A stretch of 64,000 bases of DNA from Leptospira ainazelensis. GTDB lineage: Bacteria; Spirochaetota; Leptospiria; Leptospirales; Leptospiraceae. The notes under the pieces are model-generated. The model had not been told where the DNA came from, searched no databases, and saw nothing but the letters and a program-made list of their open reading frames with translations. The stretch is taken from assembly GCF_016918785.1 (NCBI RefSeq), contig NZ_JAFFPT010000019.1:1-64000 (forward strand), read 5' to 3'. Below, piece after piece: positions 9,828 to 18,998 of this stretch (positions are counted from its first letter, which is position 1; every line of letters starts with the position of its first letter). The translations under genes were made by a program, and so were the position numbers.

Positions 9828-11036
9828 TCAAAATTCTCCTTGCAACAATCGATAGAATCCCCAAATTCCAAGTCCAAAGACCGTAAAACAGAGAAGTAAA
9901 GAATCGATCAGTCGAACATTCAAAGTGAAAGCGAAGCTTTTTGCAAAAGGTCTGTGTTTTAGATTAAACAACGGAACGGTTTTATAGATAGTTACGCCGA
10001 AAAAAACTAAACCAAAAAACGGTACCGAAATTACGAACCATTGCTTTTGGGCCCAACCGGCTTTTAGAAGTAAAAGATCGCTTACAAAAATCGGCGACCC
10101 CGGAAGAACGAACGCGAGAAATAATGCGAGAGTATAGAGGGAAAGGGCGCGTTTATTGATTTCCTCCGAAAGAAATATCTTACTCAACTCCCTTCCGCCC
10201 GAATCCATCCTCACGATTCCCATCGTTAAGAAGAGGAGAGATTTTAAGACGATATTACCCGCCATTATATAATTAAAAGTTGTCTCCGGTAGATCCATCC
10301 AAAGAAAAATCGCCAACGCCCCGCTGTGAAATAACGCAACTTTTGCGGTCATCATCCGTAAGTCGTTCCTCTGATACAAAGCGACGATACTCTGGAGCAT
10401 CGTCGCTATTCCTAAAATCAACAATCCATCAGCGGCGCTAAAAGTGGTCGGATACAATTGATGGTCCATATGAACGAAGGGACGAATCGCAAAACAAACG
10501 GAGACGGGGATAAAGGCCGCAATGAGAGCTGAAATTTGACTCGGGCTATCCCCGTAAGTATCTACAACCCACACATGATTTGGGAAAAGTCCTAACTTTG
10601 CCGAATATCCAAAGATCGCTAACCACAAGCCGATTTCGATCCACAGGTTTTCCGGGTGTTCGGAAATACGGCCGGCGAGAATTTCTACGGGATGATCAAT
10701 ACCGTGTAACGTAGCCGTTACGATAATGATTCCGAGAAATGCAAGACCCAATCCGAACGAGTTGATTAGGAGAAACTTCCATGCGATCGGGAAGGACTTC
10801 GAAGTTCCACTGGAAGAGACGAGTAACGTTCCCGTAAACGTAGTGGCTTCGATAAGTACCCATTGCAAAGCGGATCCCTCCGAATTCCACGCTGCAAAAC
10901 TCAAACTCGCGCAAAGTATCATTAAAACCGACCACATCGTAATCTTACTCTGACCTTTGGTCGGAGCGAAAACGTAAGCGATCAGAATGAGAAGAAGAAC
11001 GACGGCGCCGATGCTGTTTAGATAAAATAAACTCAT
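9828..11036 (-). CDS. HyfF/NuoN-like antiporter-type subunit
   Basis: 402-aa polytopic membrane protein (about 12-14 helices) of the complex I antiporter-like family, shorter than NuoL/M/N. Glu63 in WVLIEATTFTG corresponds to the essential TM5 glutamate. Lys147 in YSAKLGLFPNHVW is the TM7 lysine, followed by the family's broken-helix segment with DSPSQISALI. A further lysine lies in MMTAKVALFHSG. These residues form the proton path in homologues. Located within the Hyf-like operon, overlapping hyfE-like by four bases upstream and abutting the large-subunit gene downstream. Confidence 0.88.
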   Translation of the reverse strand: MSLFYLNSIGAVVLLLILIAYVFAPTKGQSKITMWSVLMILCASLSFAAWNSEGSALQWVLIEATTFTGTLLVSSSGTSKSFPIAWKFLLINSFGLGLAFLGIIIVTATLHGIDHPVEILAGRISEHPENLWIEIGLWLAIFGYSAKLGLFPNHVWVVDTYGDSPSQISALIAAFIPVSVCFAIRPFVHMDHQLYPTTFSAADGLLILGIATMLQSIVALYQRNDLRMMTAKVALFHSGALAIFLWMDLPETTFNYIMAGNIVLKSLLFLTMGIVRMDSGGRELSKIFLSEEINKRALSLYTLALFLAFVLPGSPIFVSDLLLLKAGWAQKQWFVISVPFFGLVFFGVTIYKTVPLFNLKHRPFAKSFAFTLNVRLIDSLLLCFTVFGLGIWGFYRLLQGEF

Positions 11037-11653
11037 GCGGATATCTCCTCTTTTTCGGATTGAGAATCATTCTGCATGCTGACTCGAAGCGTCGAAGCCG
11101 CACCGATAATAAAAACCGCGTCCAAGAAGGATCCGAATTCTATCCCTAACGGTAAACCGGTGCGCAAAATTTGAGTAAGAAGAAACGTCCCATTTTCAAA
11201 AACGCCAAAGGATGCGATTACCGGAACCCAATGACGACGAACCACAAAACCGACCATTCCCACATACAAAAGCAAAAACGTATAAAGAAAGGACATTTGA
11301 TTTACTTCACCAAATCGATATTTGGTGAAACCGAACATCAAAAATCCGATCAATGCGCCGACCGAAAGAAGCGCAAAAGTTGGTATATAACCGATCTTCG
11401 GAAATGTGGATTCTACGGAGTTAGTCTTTCTTGCCGTCCAGAAAAGAATCAGAGGGGTTAAAAGAACCTTAAAAAAGACGATCATCCCCGCTAAAAAAAG
11501 GCTATGTGTGTTAAAACCCGAGTCTTCAAAAAGCGGGACTAACAGGAAGATACTTTGAAAACCGAGAAGTAAAACCAAACGTTTTATCCGATTTTCCAGC
11601 AGAATCACAACTCCTATCAGCAGGAGAATTAAATAACTAAATTCTGTTCCCAT
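11033..11653 (-). CDS. HyfE-like membrane subunit
   Basis: 206-aa protein with about six hydrophobic helices matching hydrogenase-4 component E, whose second half is NuoK-like: GFVVRRHWVPVIASFGVFENGTFLL contains the glutamate expected in the NuoK-type channel. It bridges the antiporter-like subunits to the core of the complex. The gene starts 17 bases after the hyfC-like gene stops, and its last four bases overlap the hyfF-like gene. It is part of an uninterrupted six-gene transcript unit. Confidence 0.82.
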   Translation of the reverse strand: MGTEFSYLILLLIGVVILLENRIKRLVLLLGFQSIFLLVPLFEDSGFNTHSLFLAGMIVFFKVLLTPLILFWTARKTNSVESTFPKIGYIPTFALLSVGALIGFLMFGFTKYRFGEVNQMSFLYTFLLLYVGMVGFVVRRHWVPVIASFGVFENGTFLLTQILRTGLPLGIEFGSFLDAVFIIGAASTLRVSMQNDSQSEKEEISA

Positions 11654-11670
11654 AAATTTTCCTTAGGATC

Positions 11671-12558
11671 TCATCCTAATTTGAGAAGAATGCCCAGAAA
11701 GAGCATAAAGATAAAATTTAAACCTAATAACTCAGGAATCCAACGCCAACGTCTTCTCGTACTGTTTGATTCGATATAACCTACGCAGAACGAAACAAAA
11801 AGCGCTCCTAATATGGCTACGACATCCAACCAGAATTTTGAGATCGTGTGATTTATAAAAAATTCTCCATGATAAATTCCGATCTTCGCGACGAATAAAA
11901 ATAAGGAGCTCGTCTTAAGTTGTTGTGCTAATTCGAAAAACGCACGCCTACTTCCCGATGCCTCCAAAAGCATAGCTTCGTGGACCATAGTCAACTCAAG
12001 GTGAGTTCTCGGATCGTCGAACGGCGGTTTGGCGATTTCCGCTAAAATTACAAGAGAAGTGCCAAGCAAAAATAAACCGCCAAACGCAAGACTTGCGAAA
12101 TTCGCGTTTACTACGATGTGAGACTCGAAAACTACCAAAACTAGAATCAGAACCGGTTCGCAGAATACGAACAGGATCACTTCTCTCGCCGATCCCATTC
12201 CCGCAAAAGAAGTTCCGTTTTCAACCGCATAGGCTAACAATGCGAATCGGATGATTCCTATTAAGAATGGAATCAAAAGAAACGGCGCCCATTCATAACT
12301 GACCAAACTCCAAAGAACCAAACCGGCTACAAAGGCGATGATCGGAGAAGCTTCCGTAAAAAATCCGGAAAACGGGCCGTCCACCGGCTTCTTACGAATC
12401 ATTCTAATCGTATCATAAAGAATCTGAAGAACCGGTGCACCGATCCTTCCTTGCGCGTAAGACCGAACTTTGAGTACGATTCCTCCGCAGAGAAACGGAA
12501 GAAATAGAAATGAAAGTATTCGAACTATTGAGTCAAGGTATCTAAGAATAATTTCCAT
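11671..12558 (-). CDS. HyfC/NuoH-like membrane anchor subunit
   Basis: 295-aa homologue of NuoH/HyfC, which connects the peripheral arm to the proton-pumping arm and, in complex I, helps form the quinone pocket. Conserved pieces are GRIGAP at residues 37-42, AGMGSARE at about 119-126 and the loop with PPFDDPRTHLEL and MVHEAM at about 178-196, the group-4 hydrogenase version of the NuoH acidic loop. About eight membrane helices. The first 34 bases overlap the end of the hyfB-like gene, implying coupled translation. The charged residues expected for ion transfer are intact, in contrast with the lost redox ligands of the peripheral subunits. Confidence 0.9.
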   Translation of the reverse strand: MEIILRYLDSIVRILSFLFLPFLCGGIVLKVRSYAQGRIGAPVLQILYDTIRMIRKKPVDGPFSGFFTEASPIIAFVAGLVLWSLVSYEWAPFLLIPFLIGIIRFALLAYAVENGTSFAGMGSAREVILFVFCEPVLILVLVVFESHIVVNANFASLAFGGLFLLGTSLVILAEIAKPPFDDPRTHLELTMVHEAMLLEASGSRRAFFELAQQLKTSSLFLFVAKIGIYHGEFFINHTISKFWLDVVAILGALFVSFCVGYIESNSTRRRWRWIPELLGLNFIFMLFLGILLKLG

Positions 12559-14246
12559 AAATCTCCTTCGGCCAATTTCAAGCCAATGATCAAGAATAAG
12601 AGCAAGACGACCGTTGCTGAGGAAAATGCGAGATTGATCGAAATCGTTTCCTCATCCGCTTCGTTGACTTGCGTTTTAAAGGTGTCCAATAACTTCACGA
12701 TTCCTTTCAAAATCGATTCATCCAACTTCGAACTTCCGTCTTCGTGTGTGAAATATCTCCCTAAAGATGCAAAGAGCGGATTGGAGACTCCGTCTGAAGG
12801 AATTGCCACATCGGCTCCTTTGTAATTTCCACCGCAGTCCCAAAGTCTTCTGCGTTCGATTTTTGTTCTTAAACCGAATATTCCGATCACCAGAAACATT
12901 AGGAATCCGATCAGATTTACGCTCGCCAAACCTCGATACCAATTCTCATCCAACCAGACTTTGGTGGGAGAATAATAAAGAGTATAAGCCGAAATACCGA
13001 GGGACACCCCAAGAATCAACAACCCGCTCGCCGTCAAAGAATATCGAACTAGTTTAGGTGGAATATTTTCCGGCCAATTCACTCGAGGTCTGGAGACAAC
13101 CATTCCTAAAAAAATTCTTAAATGCCCAACGGCGCCTAACGCTAATCCGGAAGAAACCAAAATCAAAAGAGGTAAAATTAAAATCGCACTTTGTCCCGGG
13201 ATATCCAAAACCCCCGCTACAAGTTTCACAAAAGTCGCCTCGGTTAAGAAGCCGGTTGTTCCGGGTAACGCGAGAAAACTGATAGTTCCCAGACTCAACA
13301 ACGCGGTCGACAATCCTGAATTCTTACCGATTCCCGTATTGTGATCTATATTAGAACTCCCTGAAAGTTTTAGGAGATAACCTATGGATAAGAATTGAAA
13401 CGTCTTGCTGATGCTATGATGGATTAGAGAAATGAAAAATAGAAAGGAAAAGGATCTGCTCAAAACCTTCAAACCTTCCACGTCGCTGTCCTTCCACAAG
13501 GCTGAGAGCAACAAACAGAGCATTAGAAAATTCGTATTTTCGATCGTACTATAAGCGATCGCTTTCCTAACGTCTTTTGCGAATACCGAACTCAAGCCCG
13601 CCCATAAAACGCCGAAACCCGCCAGTGGAATTAAAATTTTTATGATCACCGAACTTCCGATCCAGGGAACGGCGAGCTGATGAAAAAGAATCAGCGGAAG
13701 ATTTACCAATATTCCAGAATAGGCGGCGGAAGCGTGCGGCGGAGCGCCCGCGTGAACTTCCGGAAGCCAAAAGTGAAAACCGAAAAATTCCGCCTTTACC
13801 AGCAAACCTAAAACTAAAAAGAATTTTCCCAAATCGTCGTCAGGAGAATAAATCCAATAGGTAAAACAGAAAATTCCGACTCCACTTGCAAGCAGGAGCG
13901 CGATAAAACTTTTTGCCGAAGAAGAAGTCCAGTTCTCTCCTTGATACAGAAGAAAGCCGCTGACTGTGGACAATTCCCAAAACAGTATCAACCAAAGCGT
14001 TTTGCCTGCAAAAAAGCAAAGTCCTGTGCTCAGAAAAAAGATCGCATACCCCAGAAGAACGGTCTTTTTTTTAAGTCCTTCATAGCCGACTACGAAAACG
14101 GAAATGATTAAACCGACTACCGCTTGGAGACTGAGTCCGACAAGAATAGCGCCTTCATGGTCAAAAAGATTCTTACCGAAAGCTTTACCGATTAGGAAAG
14201 GGGCGACAAGACTCATTAAAACGAGTAAATAAGATAGAATTACCAT
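12525..14246 (-). CDS. HyfB/NuoL-like antiporter-type subunit
   Basis: 573-aa polytopic protein of the NuoL/M/N-Mrp family. The key channel residues are present: Glu91 in LFWELSTVSG (TM5), Lys151 in LVKAEFFGFHFWLPEVHAG (TM7), Lys228 in DVRKAIAYSTIEN (TM8), and an acidic residue in GTTGFLTEATF. The C-terminal third after about residue 450 holds a soluble loop with RRRLWDCGGNY, as in HyfB proteins, and a last membrane helix. First gene of the Hyf-like core and only 22 bases after the barrel protein gene, so they are probably transcribed together. Likely moves H+ or Na+. Confidence 0.9.
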   Translation of the reverse strand: MVILSYLLVLMSLVAPFLIGKAFGKNLFDHEGAILVGLSLQAVVGLIISVFVVGYEGLKKKTVLLGYAIFFLSTGLCFFAGKTLWLILFWELSTVSGFLLYQGENWTSSSAKSFIALLLASGVGIFCFTYWIYSPDDDLGKFFLVLGLLVKAEFFGFHFWLPEVHAGAPPHASAAYSGILVNLPLILFHQLAVPWIGSSVIIKILIPLAGFGVLWAGLSSVFAKDVRKAIAYSTIENTNFLMLCLLLSALWKDSDVEGLKVLSRSFSFLFFISLIHHSISKTFQFLSIGYLLKLSGSSNIDHNTGIGKNSGLSTALLSLGTISFLALPGTTGFLTEATFVKLVAGVLDIPGQSAILILPLLILVSSGLALGAVGHLRIFLGMVVSRPRVNWPENIPPKLVRYSLTASGLLILGVSLGISAYTLYYSPTKVWLDENWYRGLASVNLIGFLMFLVIGIFGLRTKIERRRLWDCGGNYKGADVAIPSDGVSNPLFASLGRYFTHEDGSSKLDESILKGIVKLLDTFKTQVNEADEETISINLAFSSATVVLLLFLIIGLKLAEGDLWKLFLDTLTQ

Positions 14247-14268
14247 CGATTATTAAACCTCCTTCTAT

Positions 14269-16287
14269 TTACAGCGCCGCGTTCACTTGGAAAAAATAAA
14301 CGCTAGCGTTGTTTGAGGACGTATGCTGTTTAACAAACGCCGCTCCGTTTAGTTCAAATTGATTCGTGGTTCCATTATAGAGTAGAGGACTATTTCTATA
14401 ATTTCTCACAGAATTCCCTGCAATTAAAAATCCCGCACCCATCCAAAGGGAGACATTGTCATTGAGTTGATACATCCAAGTTAAGTCCAATTCGTTGTAA
14501 ATATTTCTTCCCATCGAATACGATTGTGTGTATGCGTTTCCGGTATAATTCTCCGATGATCCGGCAGTCGCTGATTGTCCCGTCGTTGTCGTGGATGTCG
14601 CGACAGGGGAAGCGAGGGTCGAACCGGCAATCGAATTTGCCCCTCCGTTGATCGCATACCACGCGTCGTTCTTTTGCACCTTATCATTGATAATATACGC
14701 AATCTGAAACGTACCCCATTTTTCCGATTTGTAGGTGATATTCGAATTCCAAGAACTCAGATTTTTCGTATCGATATTCTCCGATAGACCGGCCACGTTA
14801 TTCCAATATGGGATCACACCAAATCTCGGATTTACAAGAGTTTGAAAGGTAGAAGAAGTTCCATCGGCACGGTTATTATCGCCCGAGGCATACGTATATT
14901 GAAATCCGAAACGTAACTTTTCATCGAGAGTATATCCGGTTTGAAAGACGTGAAAGGAACCGGAATATTTCACACGCTCCGTTCTCATATCCGCGATTGA
15001 AGCGGAACCGATCGTTCCGGAAAGGTCGCTTCCTAAGAATTGTTTGTGAATCCTCCTTCCGTCATAACCGTTTTGCCACGCGCTTTCGATCGTCCAGTCC
15101 CAGGCTTTTCCCTTCGGAAGATTATTTTTTGCGGTTCTATTTGTAAGTCGAAACCCGGTCGTATAAAGCTCGTCGTTTTGTCTTTTTCTGTTTGTAGCCA
15201 GAACATCGTCCGTAGTCGAAGCCGGCGTTGAATTCGGAATCCACTTCTTTACAACATCTATATTATAAACATCTAACGTTACTTCGTTTAAGATATTAAA
15301 ACTATTGTAGGTTCCGAATAGAGTGGTATCGGACTGTGAAGCGGAAGGATTCGAATTCCCGGTCGTGGAATTGACCTTTAGATCGTTAGATGATAAAACC
15401 CCGTTCACACCGCTTTGAGTCCAGAACGGTCTCGCCGCAAAAAAGTGGAAGTTGACTTTTTCGTAATCGAACATAAGACGCGCACCGTCGAAAGAAAGAC
15501 CGTTGATCGTCCAGTTTGCTCCTCCGATCATTCTTTGATCTCCGTAAGCCCAAATCTGTCGACCGATCTGAATCTTCGCATCCAGAGGAAGTTTTTTTAA
15601 CATCACAAACGCCTCGCGGATACTTGTATTATTCGGAGCGATCGAGTTATTCTGTTTTCCGGGGGTATTCGGATCCGAACTCAAAGTTGGTGTGTTGCTA
15701 AAAAAGCCGGAGCGAATATCTCCCACGTTAGCGGGTGATTCTCCCCCCCAAACTCGAGTATCTTGTACGGTGATCTTAAAACTTACGTACTGACTCGGAT
15801 CCATTAAAAAATACAAAGCCGATGTCTGCATAATTCGATCCGTGTAAGCATGATTTGATCGATCAAAGTTCAGATTATTCCTGGATTCGAATCGAGGACG
15901 AATGTAAGCTCCGATTCGGATCCAATCGTTCAACCACATCTTATCGGAAAAATTTATCTTTTTGGATAGTTCCGGTTCCAAAAACGAATGACGTGTGTAT
16001 TCCGGGGTGAGTCCGTTTGTCCTCAAAGGAGAAACGTATTTGTCGGAATTTTCCTCGTCTCCGGATTTTGTCGGTTCGGATGTTTTGTTTTCCACGATCG
16101 GATCGGCGGCCTTCGAAGTCGTTTGTGCAAAAACGGAAAACTGCAAAACGAAAAAAACCGTAACAAAAAGAAACGAATTGTATCTTAACTTTTTGGAAAC
16201 AGATTTTTCCGGATAAAAAATCCTATGCTCCGTCGTATTCGAGTTTGCTTGAAACAAACTCTTAAAGTCGAAAAGTATCCTTCTCAT
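14269..16287 (-). CDS. Outer-membrane beta-barrel protein (alginate-export/porin-like)
   Basis: 672-aa exported protein. The hydrophobic signal segment (FLFVTVFFVLQFSVFAQ) begins only after about 36 residues, so either the signal peptide has an unusually long n-region or the true start lies inside; no better start codon with a ribosome site was found. The mature part has alternating polar/aromatic strands typical of a large barrel (WIRIGAYIRPRFES, FKITVQDTRVWGG, FDGARLMFDYEKVNFHFFAARPFW) and ends in hydrophobic YFFQVNAAL. This pattern fits the alginate_export/porin group. It sits between sulP and the Hyf-like operon, suggesting it admits the same solute across the outer membrane. Confidence 0.8.
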   Translation of the reverse strand: MRRILFDFKSLFQANSNTTEHRIFYPEKSVSKKLRYNSFLFVTVFFVLQFSVFAQTTSKAADPIVENKTSEPTKSGDEENSDKYVSPLRTNGLTPEYTRHSFLEPELSKKINFSDKMWLNDWIRIGAYIRPRFESRNNLNFDRSNHAYTDRIMQTSALYFLMDPSQYVSFKITVQDTRVWGGESPANVGDIRSGFFSNTPTLSSDPNTPGKQNNSIAPNNTSIREAFVMLKKLPLDAKIQIGRQIWAYGDQRMIGGANWTINGLSFDGARLMFDYEKVNFHFFAARPFWTQSGVNGVLSSNDLKVNSTTGNSNPSASQSDTTLFGTYNSFNILNEVTLDVYNIDVVKKWIPNSTPASTTDDVLATNRKRQNDELYTTGFRLTNRTAKNNLPKGKAWDWTIESAWQNGYDGRRIHKQFLGSDLSGTIGSASIADMRTERVKYSGSFHVFQTGYTLDEKLRFGFQYTYASGDNNRADGTSSTFQTLVNPRFGVIPYWNNVAGLSENIDTKNLSSWNSNITYKSEKWGTFQIAYIINDKVQKNDAWYAINGGANSIAGSTLASPVATSTTTTGQSATAGSSENYTGNAYTQSYSMGRNIYNELDLTWMYQLNDNVSLWMGAGFLIAGNSVRNYRNSPLLYNGTTNQFELNGAAFVKQHTSSNNASVYFFQVNAAL

Positions 16288-16477
16288 ACATTTACCCTAA
16301 TTGATTCAGTTAAACTTAAGAAAGAGCGTATTACGAAAGAAAGAATCGAAAACCTTCAGCGCACTGTATATAAGCGGCTGAAAAACGTTTAAACGATCAA
16401 GGACGATTCTTTAACGAAAGAGTTTCCGATTCTCCTCTGGGGAATTTCCCGTATTTCTTTCCGTTACGCTCGCATTC

Positions 16478-16501
16478 GGTAAAAGAATCTAATCTTTTAC
16501 C
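16478..16501 (-). repeat. Inverted repeat overlapping the sulP stop codon
   Basis: A perfect nine-base inverted repeat (GGTAAAAGA and its complement, six-base loop) includes the last bases of sulP. It is AT-rich and not followed by a T-run in the direction of transcription, so it is a weak terminator at best and may only shape or stabilise the transcript end. Confidence 0.4.
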
Positions 16502-18158
16502 AGGCTACGTTCTTTCTTCCGGAAGACGGATGATTTGAAAGCGGTTTCAATTTTTCCAAACCGACAAGTTCAAACTTTCCACCTTCTTCTTCGTACTTTT
16601 CGGAGAAGGTCAGTAAATTCTCCATTACGGAATGATCGATTAAGAGAACTCCTGACAAATCAATTTGAACACTTTTGTTTTTCGGAATGGAATACAATAC
16701 TTTTCTAATAGAAATAAAATTCAGAAATATCGCTAAACCGTAAAATTCGATTCTAATCTTTTGATTGGTTTCATGCAATTCGGACCTAATTCTAAAAAAG
16801 TCATTCAGAGTAATTCCTTTCGGAAGAATGATATTCAAGATGTGGATCGCAAATTTCGCAAGAACTCCCACAAAAATACCGACTAACAGGTCGTCTGCGA
16901 TCGTGAAATAAATCGTGATGAAAAATAGGAAGACTTGGTCCATTCCCACTTTCCAGGTTTTTTTCAGCTCGGGAATTGCAAGTCGATATCCCGTGACCAT
17001 AAGAATCGCCGCGAGCGCGGCAAGCGGAATCATTCTCACAATATCAGGCAAGGCCAGAATGAAAATGAGAAGGAAAGCCCCGTGAAAGAAATTGGACCAT
17101 CGGGTTTTTGCGCCGTTATTGATGTTCGCGGAACTTCTTACGACTTCGGCGATAATCGGTAATCCACCGATCCAACCAAGAATAAAGTTACCTACACCTT
17201 TTGAAAAAAGATCTTTGTTTAGGTCGGAATTCCTTCTATAAGGATCCAATTTATCGATCGCAGCGACCGTAAGCTGTGATTCCAAACTCGCAACGAGAAA
17301 GATCGCCATCACCTGAGAAAAGAATTCTACCGTGTTGACCCTGCTGAAATCGGGAAAAGTAAATCCGTCCAGAAAACTCGCAGGAATGGTAACCAAACTT
17401 TTAGGTCCGACGGTAAAGTTGTTCCCCATAAACGTATATGAGTGTTCGATGTTGAATTGAAAAAAGGCTCCCATTGCGATACCGAGAGTTGCAACAAGCA
17501 GCGGACCCGGTATTTTTTTCAGTTTCGGATGTGGTAAAAAAGGAATGCTAACCAAAAGGATAATGCTGATAAATCCTATGATCGCGATTTCCGGATTCAG
17601 ATGGATTAGACCGACCGGAAGTTCGTTGATCAACCCGATGATCGATTTTGTCGCCGGGGCATAACCTACCGCGACAAAAAACTGTTTGAGAAAGATGATT
17701 ACTCCGATCGCCGCCAACATCCCGTGTATCACAGCGGAAGGAAAAATCGTAGCCAATATTCCCGCTTTTAAAAAGCTAAAGAAGATCTGCAACGCACCCG
17801 CGATCACAGTAGCGGCTAACGTATATCTAAAACCCGCGGCGATATCGCCGTGACCCAAGGTTTCAATCGATCCCAAAACGATCACGATCAATCCGGCCGC
17901 CGGTCCGTTAATCGTAACGTAAGAACCGCCTAAGATCGAAACGATCAATCCGCCGACGATACCCGACAGAATCCCCGCCATCGGAGGCGCTCCCGAAGCG
18001 ATTGCGATTCCGATACAGAGCGGAAGCGCGATTAAAAAGATGATAAAACCGGAAACAACGTCCGATTTCCAATTTTCCAGAAGTCCCGGAAAAAAATCTT
18101 TTGGAGTAATGTGTTTTGTTTCCCCAGAATGAGATGAACTTTTCTTTGATGATTCCAT
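16497..18158 (-). CDS. SulP family anion transporter with STAS domain
   Basis: 553-aa inner-membrane SLC26/SulP transporter: about 12-14 helices starting near residue 30 (the FIIFLIALPLCIGIAIASG segment and the NGPAAGLIVIVLGS repeat are family signatures), then a cytoplasmic C-terminal STAS domain from about residue 440 (IDLSGVLLIDHSVMENL). Family members carry sulfate, bicarbonate, chloride or dicarboxylates with H+ or Na+. It lies upstream of, and in line with, the barrel gene and the Ehr-like operon. Bicarbonate or sulfate are the obvious candidates, but the sequence alone does not decide. Confidence 0.92.
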   Translation of the reverse strand: MESSKKSSSHSGETKHITPKDFFPGLLENWKSDVVSGFIIFLIALPLCIGIAIASGAPPMAGILSGIVGGLIVSILGGSYVTINGPAAGLIVIVLGSIETLGHGDIAAGFRYTLAATVIAGALQIFFSFLKAGILATIFPSAVIHGMLAAIGVIIFLKQFFVAVGYAPATKSIIGLINELPVGLIHLNPEIAIIGFISIILLVSIPFLPHPKLKKIPGPLLVATLGIAMGAFFQFNIEHSYTFMGNNFTVGPKSLVTIPASFLDGFTFPDFSRVNTVEFFSQVMAIFLVASLESQLTVAAIDKLDPYRRNSDLNKDLFSKGVGNFILGWIGGLPIIAEVVRSSANINNGAKTRWSNFFHGAFLLIFILALPDIVRMIPLAALAAILMVTGYRLAIPELKKTWKVGMDQVFLFFITIYFTIADDLLVGIFVGVLAKFAIHILNIILPKGITLNDFFRIRSELHETNQKIRIEFYGLAIFLNFISIRKVLYSIPKNKSVQIDLSGVLLIDHSVMENLLTFSEKYEEEGGKFELVGLEKLKPLSNHPSSGRKNVAW

Positions 18159-18217
18159 ATACTTATCCTAAATTTCAGAGTAATCAAGGTATTACCTGAA
18201 AATCTAGGGTAAGATTC

Positions 18218-18580
18218 TCAGGTAGCTAAGTAATACGGAGGAGGAATGTTCAACCTTTCGATTCTAAGAATATTCGATACCGAGAATGCACCGGAATCGC
18301 AGAGAAATAACTCCCTGGTCTTAACGATCAGTATATTTATAGAGTTCGAAAGCGTAAGCGCGGAAAAAACGAGGAGGAAAACAAATATGATCTCTAAGGA
18401 TTGAATTTCGGATTCTGAAATGGATTCCGAAGATTCTACACCCGGATTCTTATCCAAGTATCCCGGATTCTGAACTACACTTACCGAGAAAATAACTAAA
18501 GAAAGAAGAGTAATGGAGAAAACGATAGATAATGCTACTTTTTTAGATAAAAACATAGAATGTCTAAACCAGTCGTTCAT
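18218..18580 (-). CDS. Small membrane protein of unknown function
   Basis: About 120 aa from the ATG at 18580 (MNDWFRHSMFLSKKV). The frame continues 13 codons further up, but that part is not protein-like. Two hydrophobic helices are visible (VALSIVFSITLLSLVIFSVSV and IIFVFLLVFSALTLSNSINIL) separated by a Ser/Glu-rich loop. No family recognised. It precedes sulP by about 60 bases on the same strand and may be the first gene of that transcript. Confidence 0.6.
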   Translation of the reverse strand: MNDWFRHSMFLSKKVALSIVFSITLLSLVIFSVSVVQNPGYLDKNPGVESSESISESEIQSLEIIFVFLLVFSALTLSNSINILIVKTRELFLCDSGAFSVSNILRIERLNIPPPYYLAT

Positions 18581-18998
18581 CCGTAAGGTAATCTTCAAGT
18601 AAAACCAATTTGGTGTCAACTGAAATCAACAGACTCTCAAAATCTCCGAATTCAAAAAATATCTCCTTTGAAAACCGTCCGAAAAAATCTTTTCAAAACT
18701 CGGAATTTCACAAGATCGAAATTTTCTTTCGTTATTCAAAGATGGAAATTCATTTTTGAAACATTCGGTTTTTATGAAACGTTGGAAATTCACAAATTTT
18801 TAATCACATCTTCTTCTTAGGTTTTGGCCGGCGACGCCCGGCCAAAATCTTTGTAAATAATTATTTGAATAGAAGAAAACTCGAATCGAATAATCCGAGA
18901 AATTTGAAATAATCGCGGCGTTTCTGGAAAAAAGGTTATCCGATATGTTATAATGATCATAGAAATCCCAACTAGTTTAACCTCTCAGGACAATCTCA
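18581..18998. promoter_or_regulatory. Divergent intergenic region with spaced repeats and a GC-rich palindrome
   Basis: 418 bp between two divergent genes (small membrane protein/sulP leftward, FecR lipoprotein rightward). It contains two copies of TGGAAATTCA at 18743-18752 and 18783-18792, exactly 40 bases apart, and a 10-bp perfect GC-rich hairpin at 18822-18847. No open frame of note. The region must hold both promoters. Confidence 0.5.
18822..18847. repeat. GC-rich perfect hairpin
   Basis: TTTTGGCCGG, six-base loop CGACGC, CCGGCCAAAA: ten paired bases. The T-tract is on the 5' side and the A-tract on the 3' side, the reverse of an intrinsic terminator, and no gene ends nearby, so it is better read as an operator-like or structural element. 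Confidence 0.55.

Noticed and set aside
7600..14246. Reading the cluster as a true hydrogenase-4 or formate hydrogenlyase
   Set aside because: The Ni-Fe cysteines and proximal cluster ligands are absent, and no hydrogenase maturation or formate dehydrogenase gene is nearby.
18822..18847. Calling the GC-rich hairpin an intrinsic terminator
   Set aside because: T and A tracts are on the wrong sides for both strands and no gene ends beside it.
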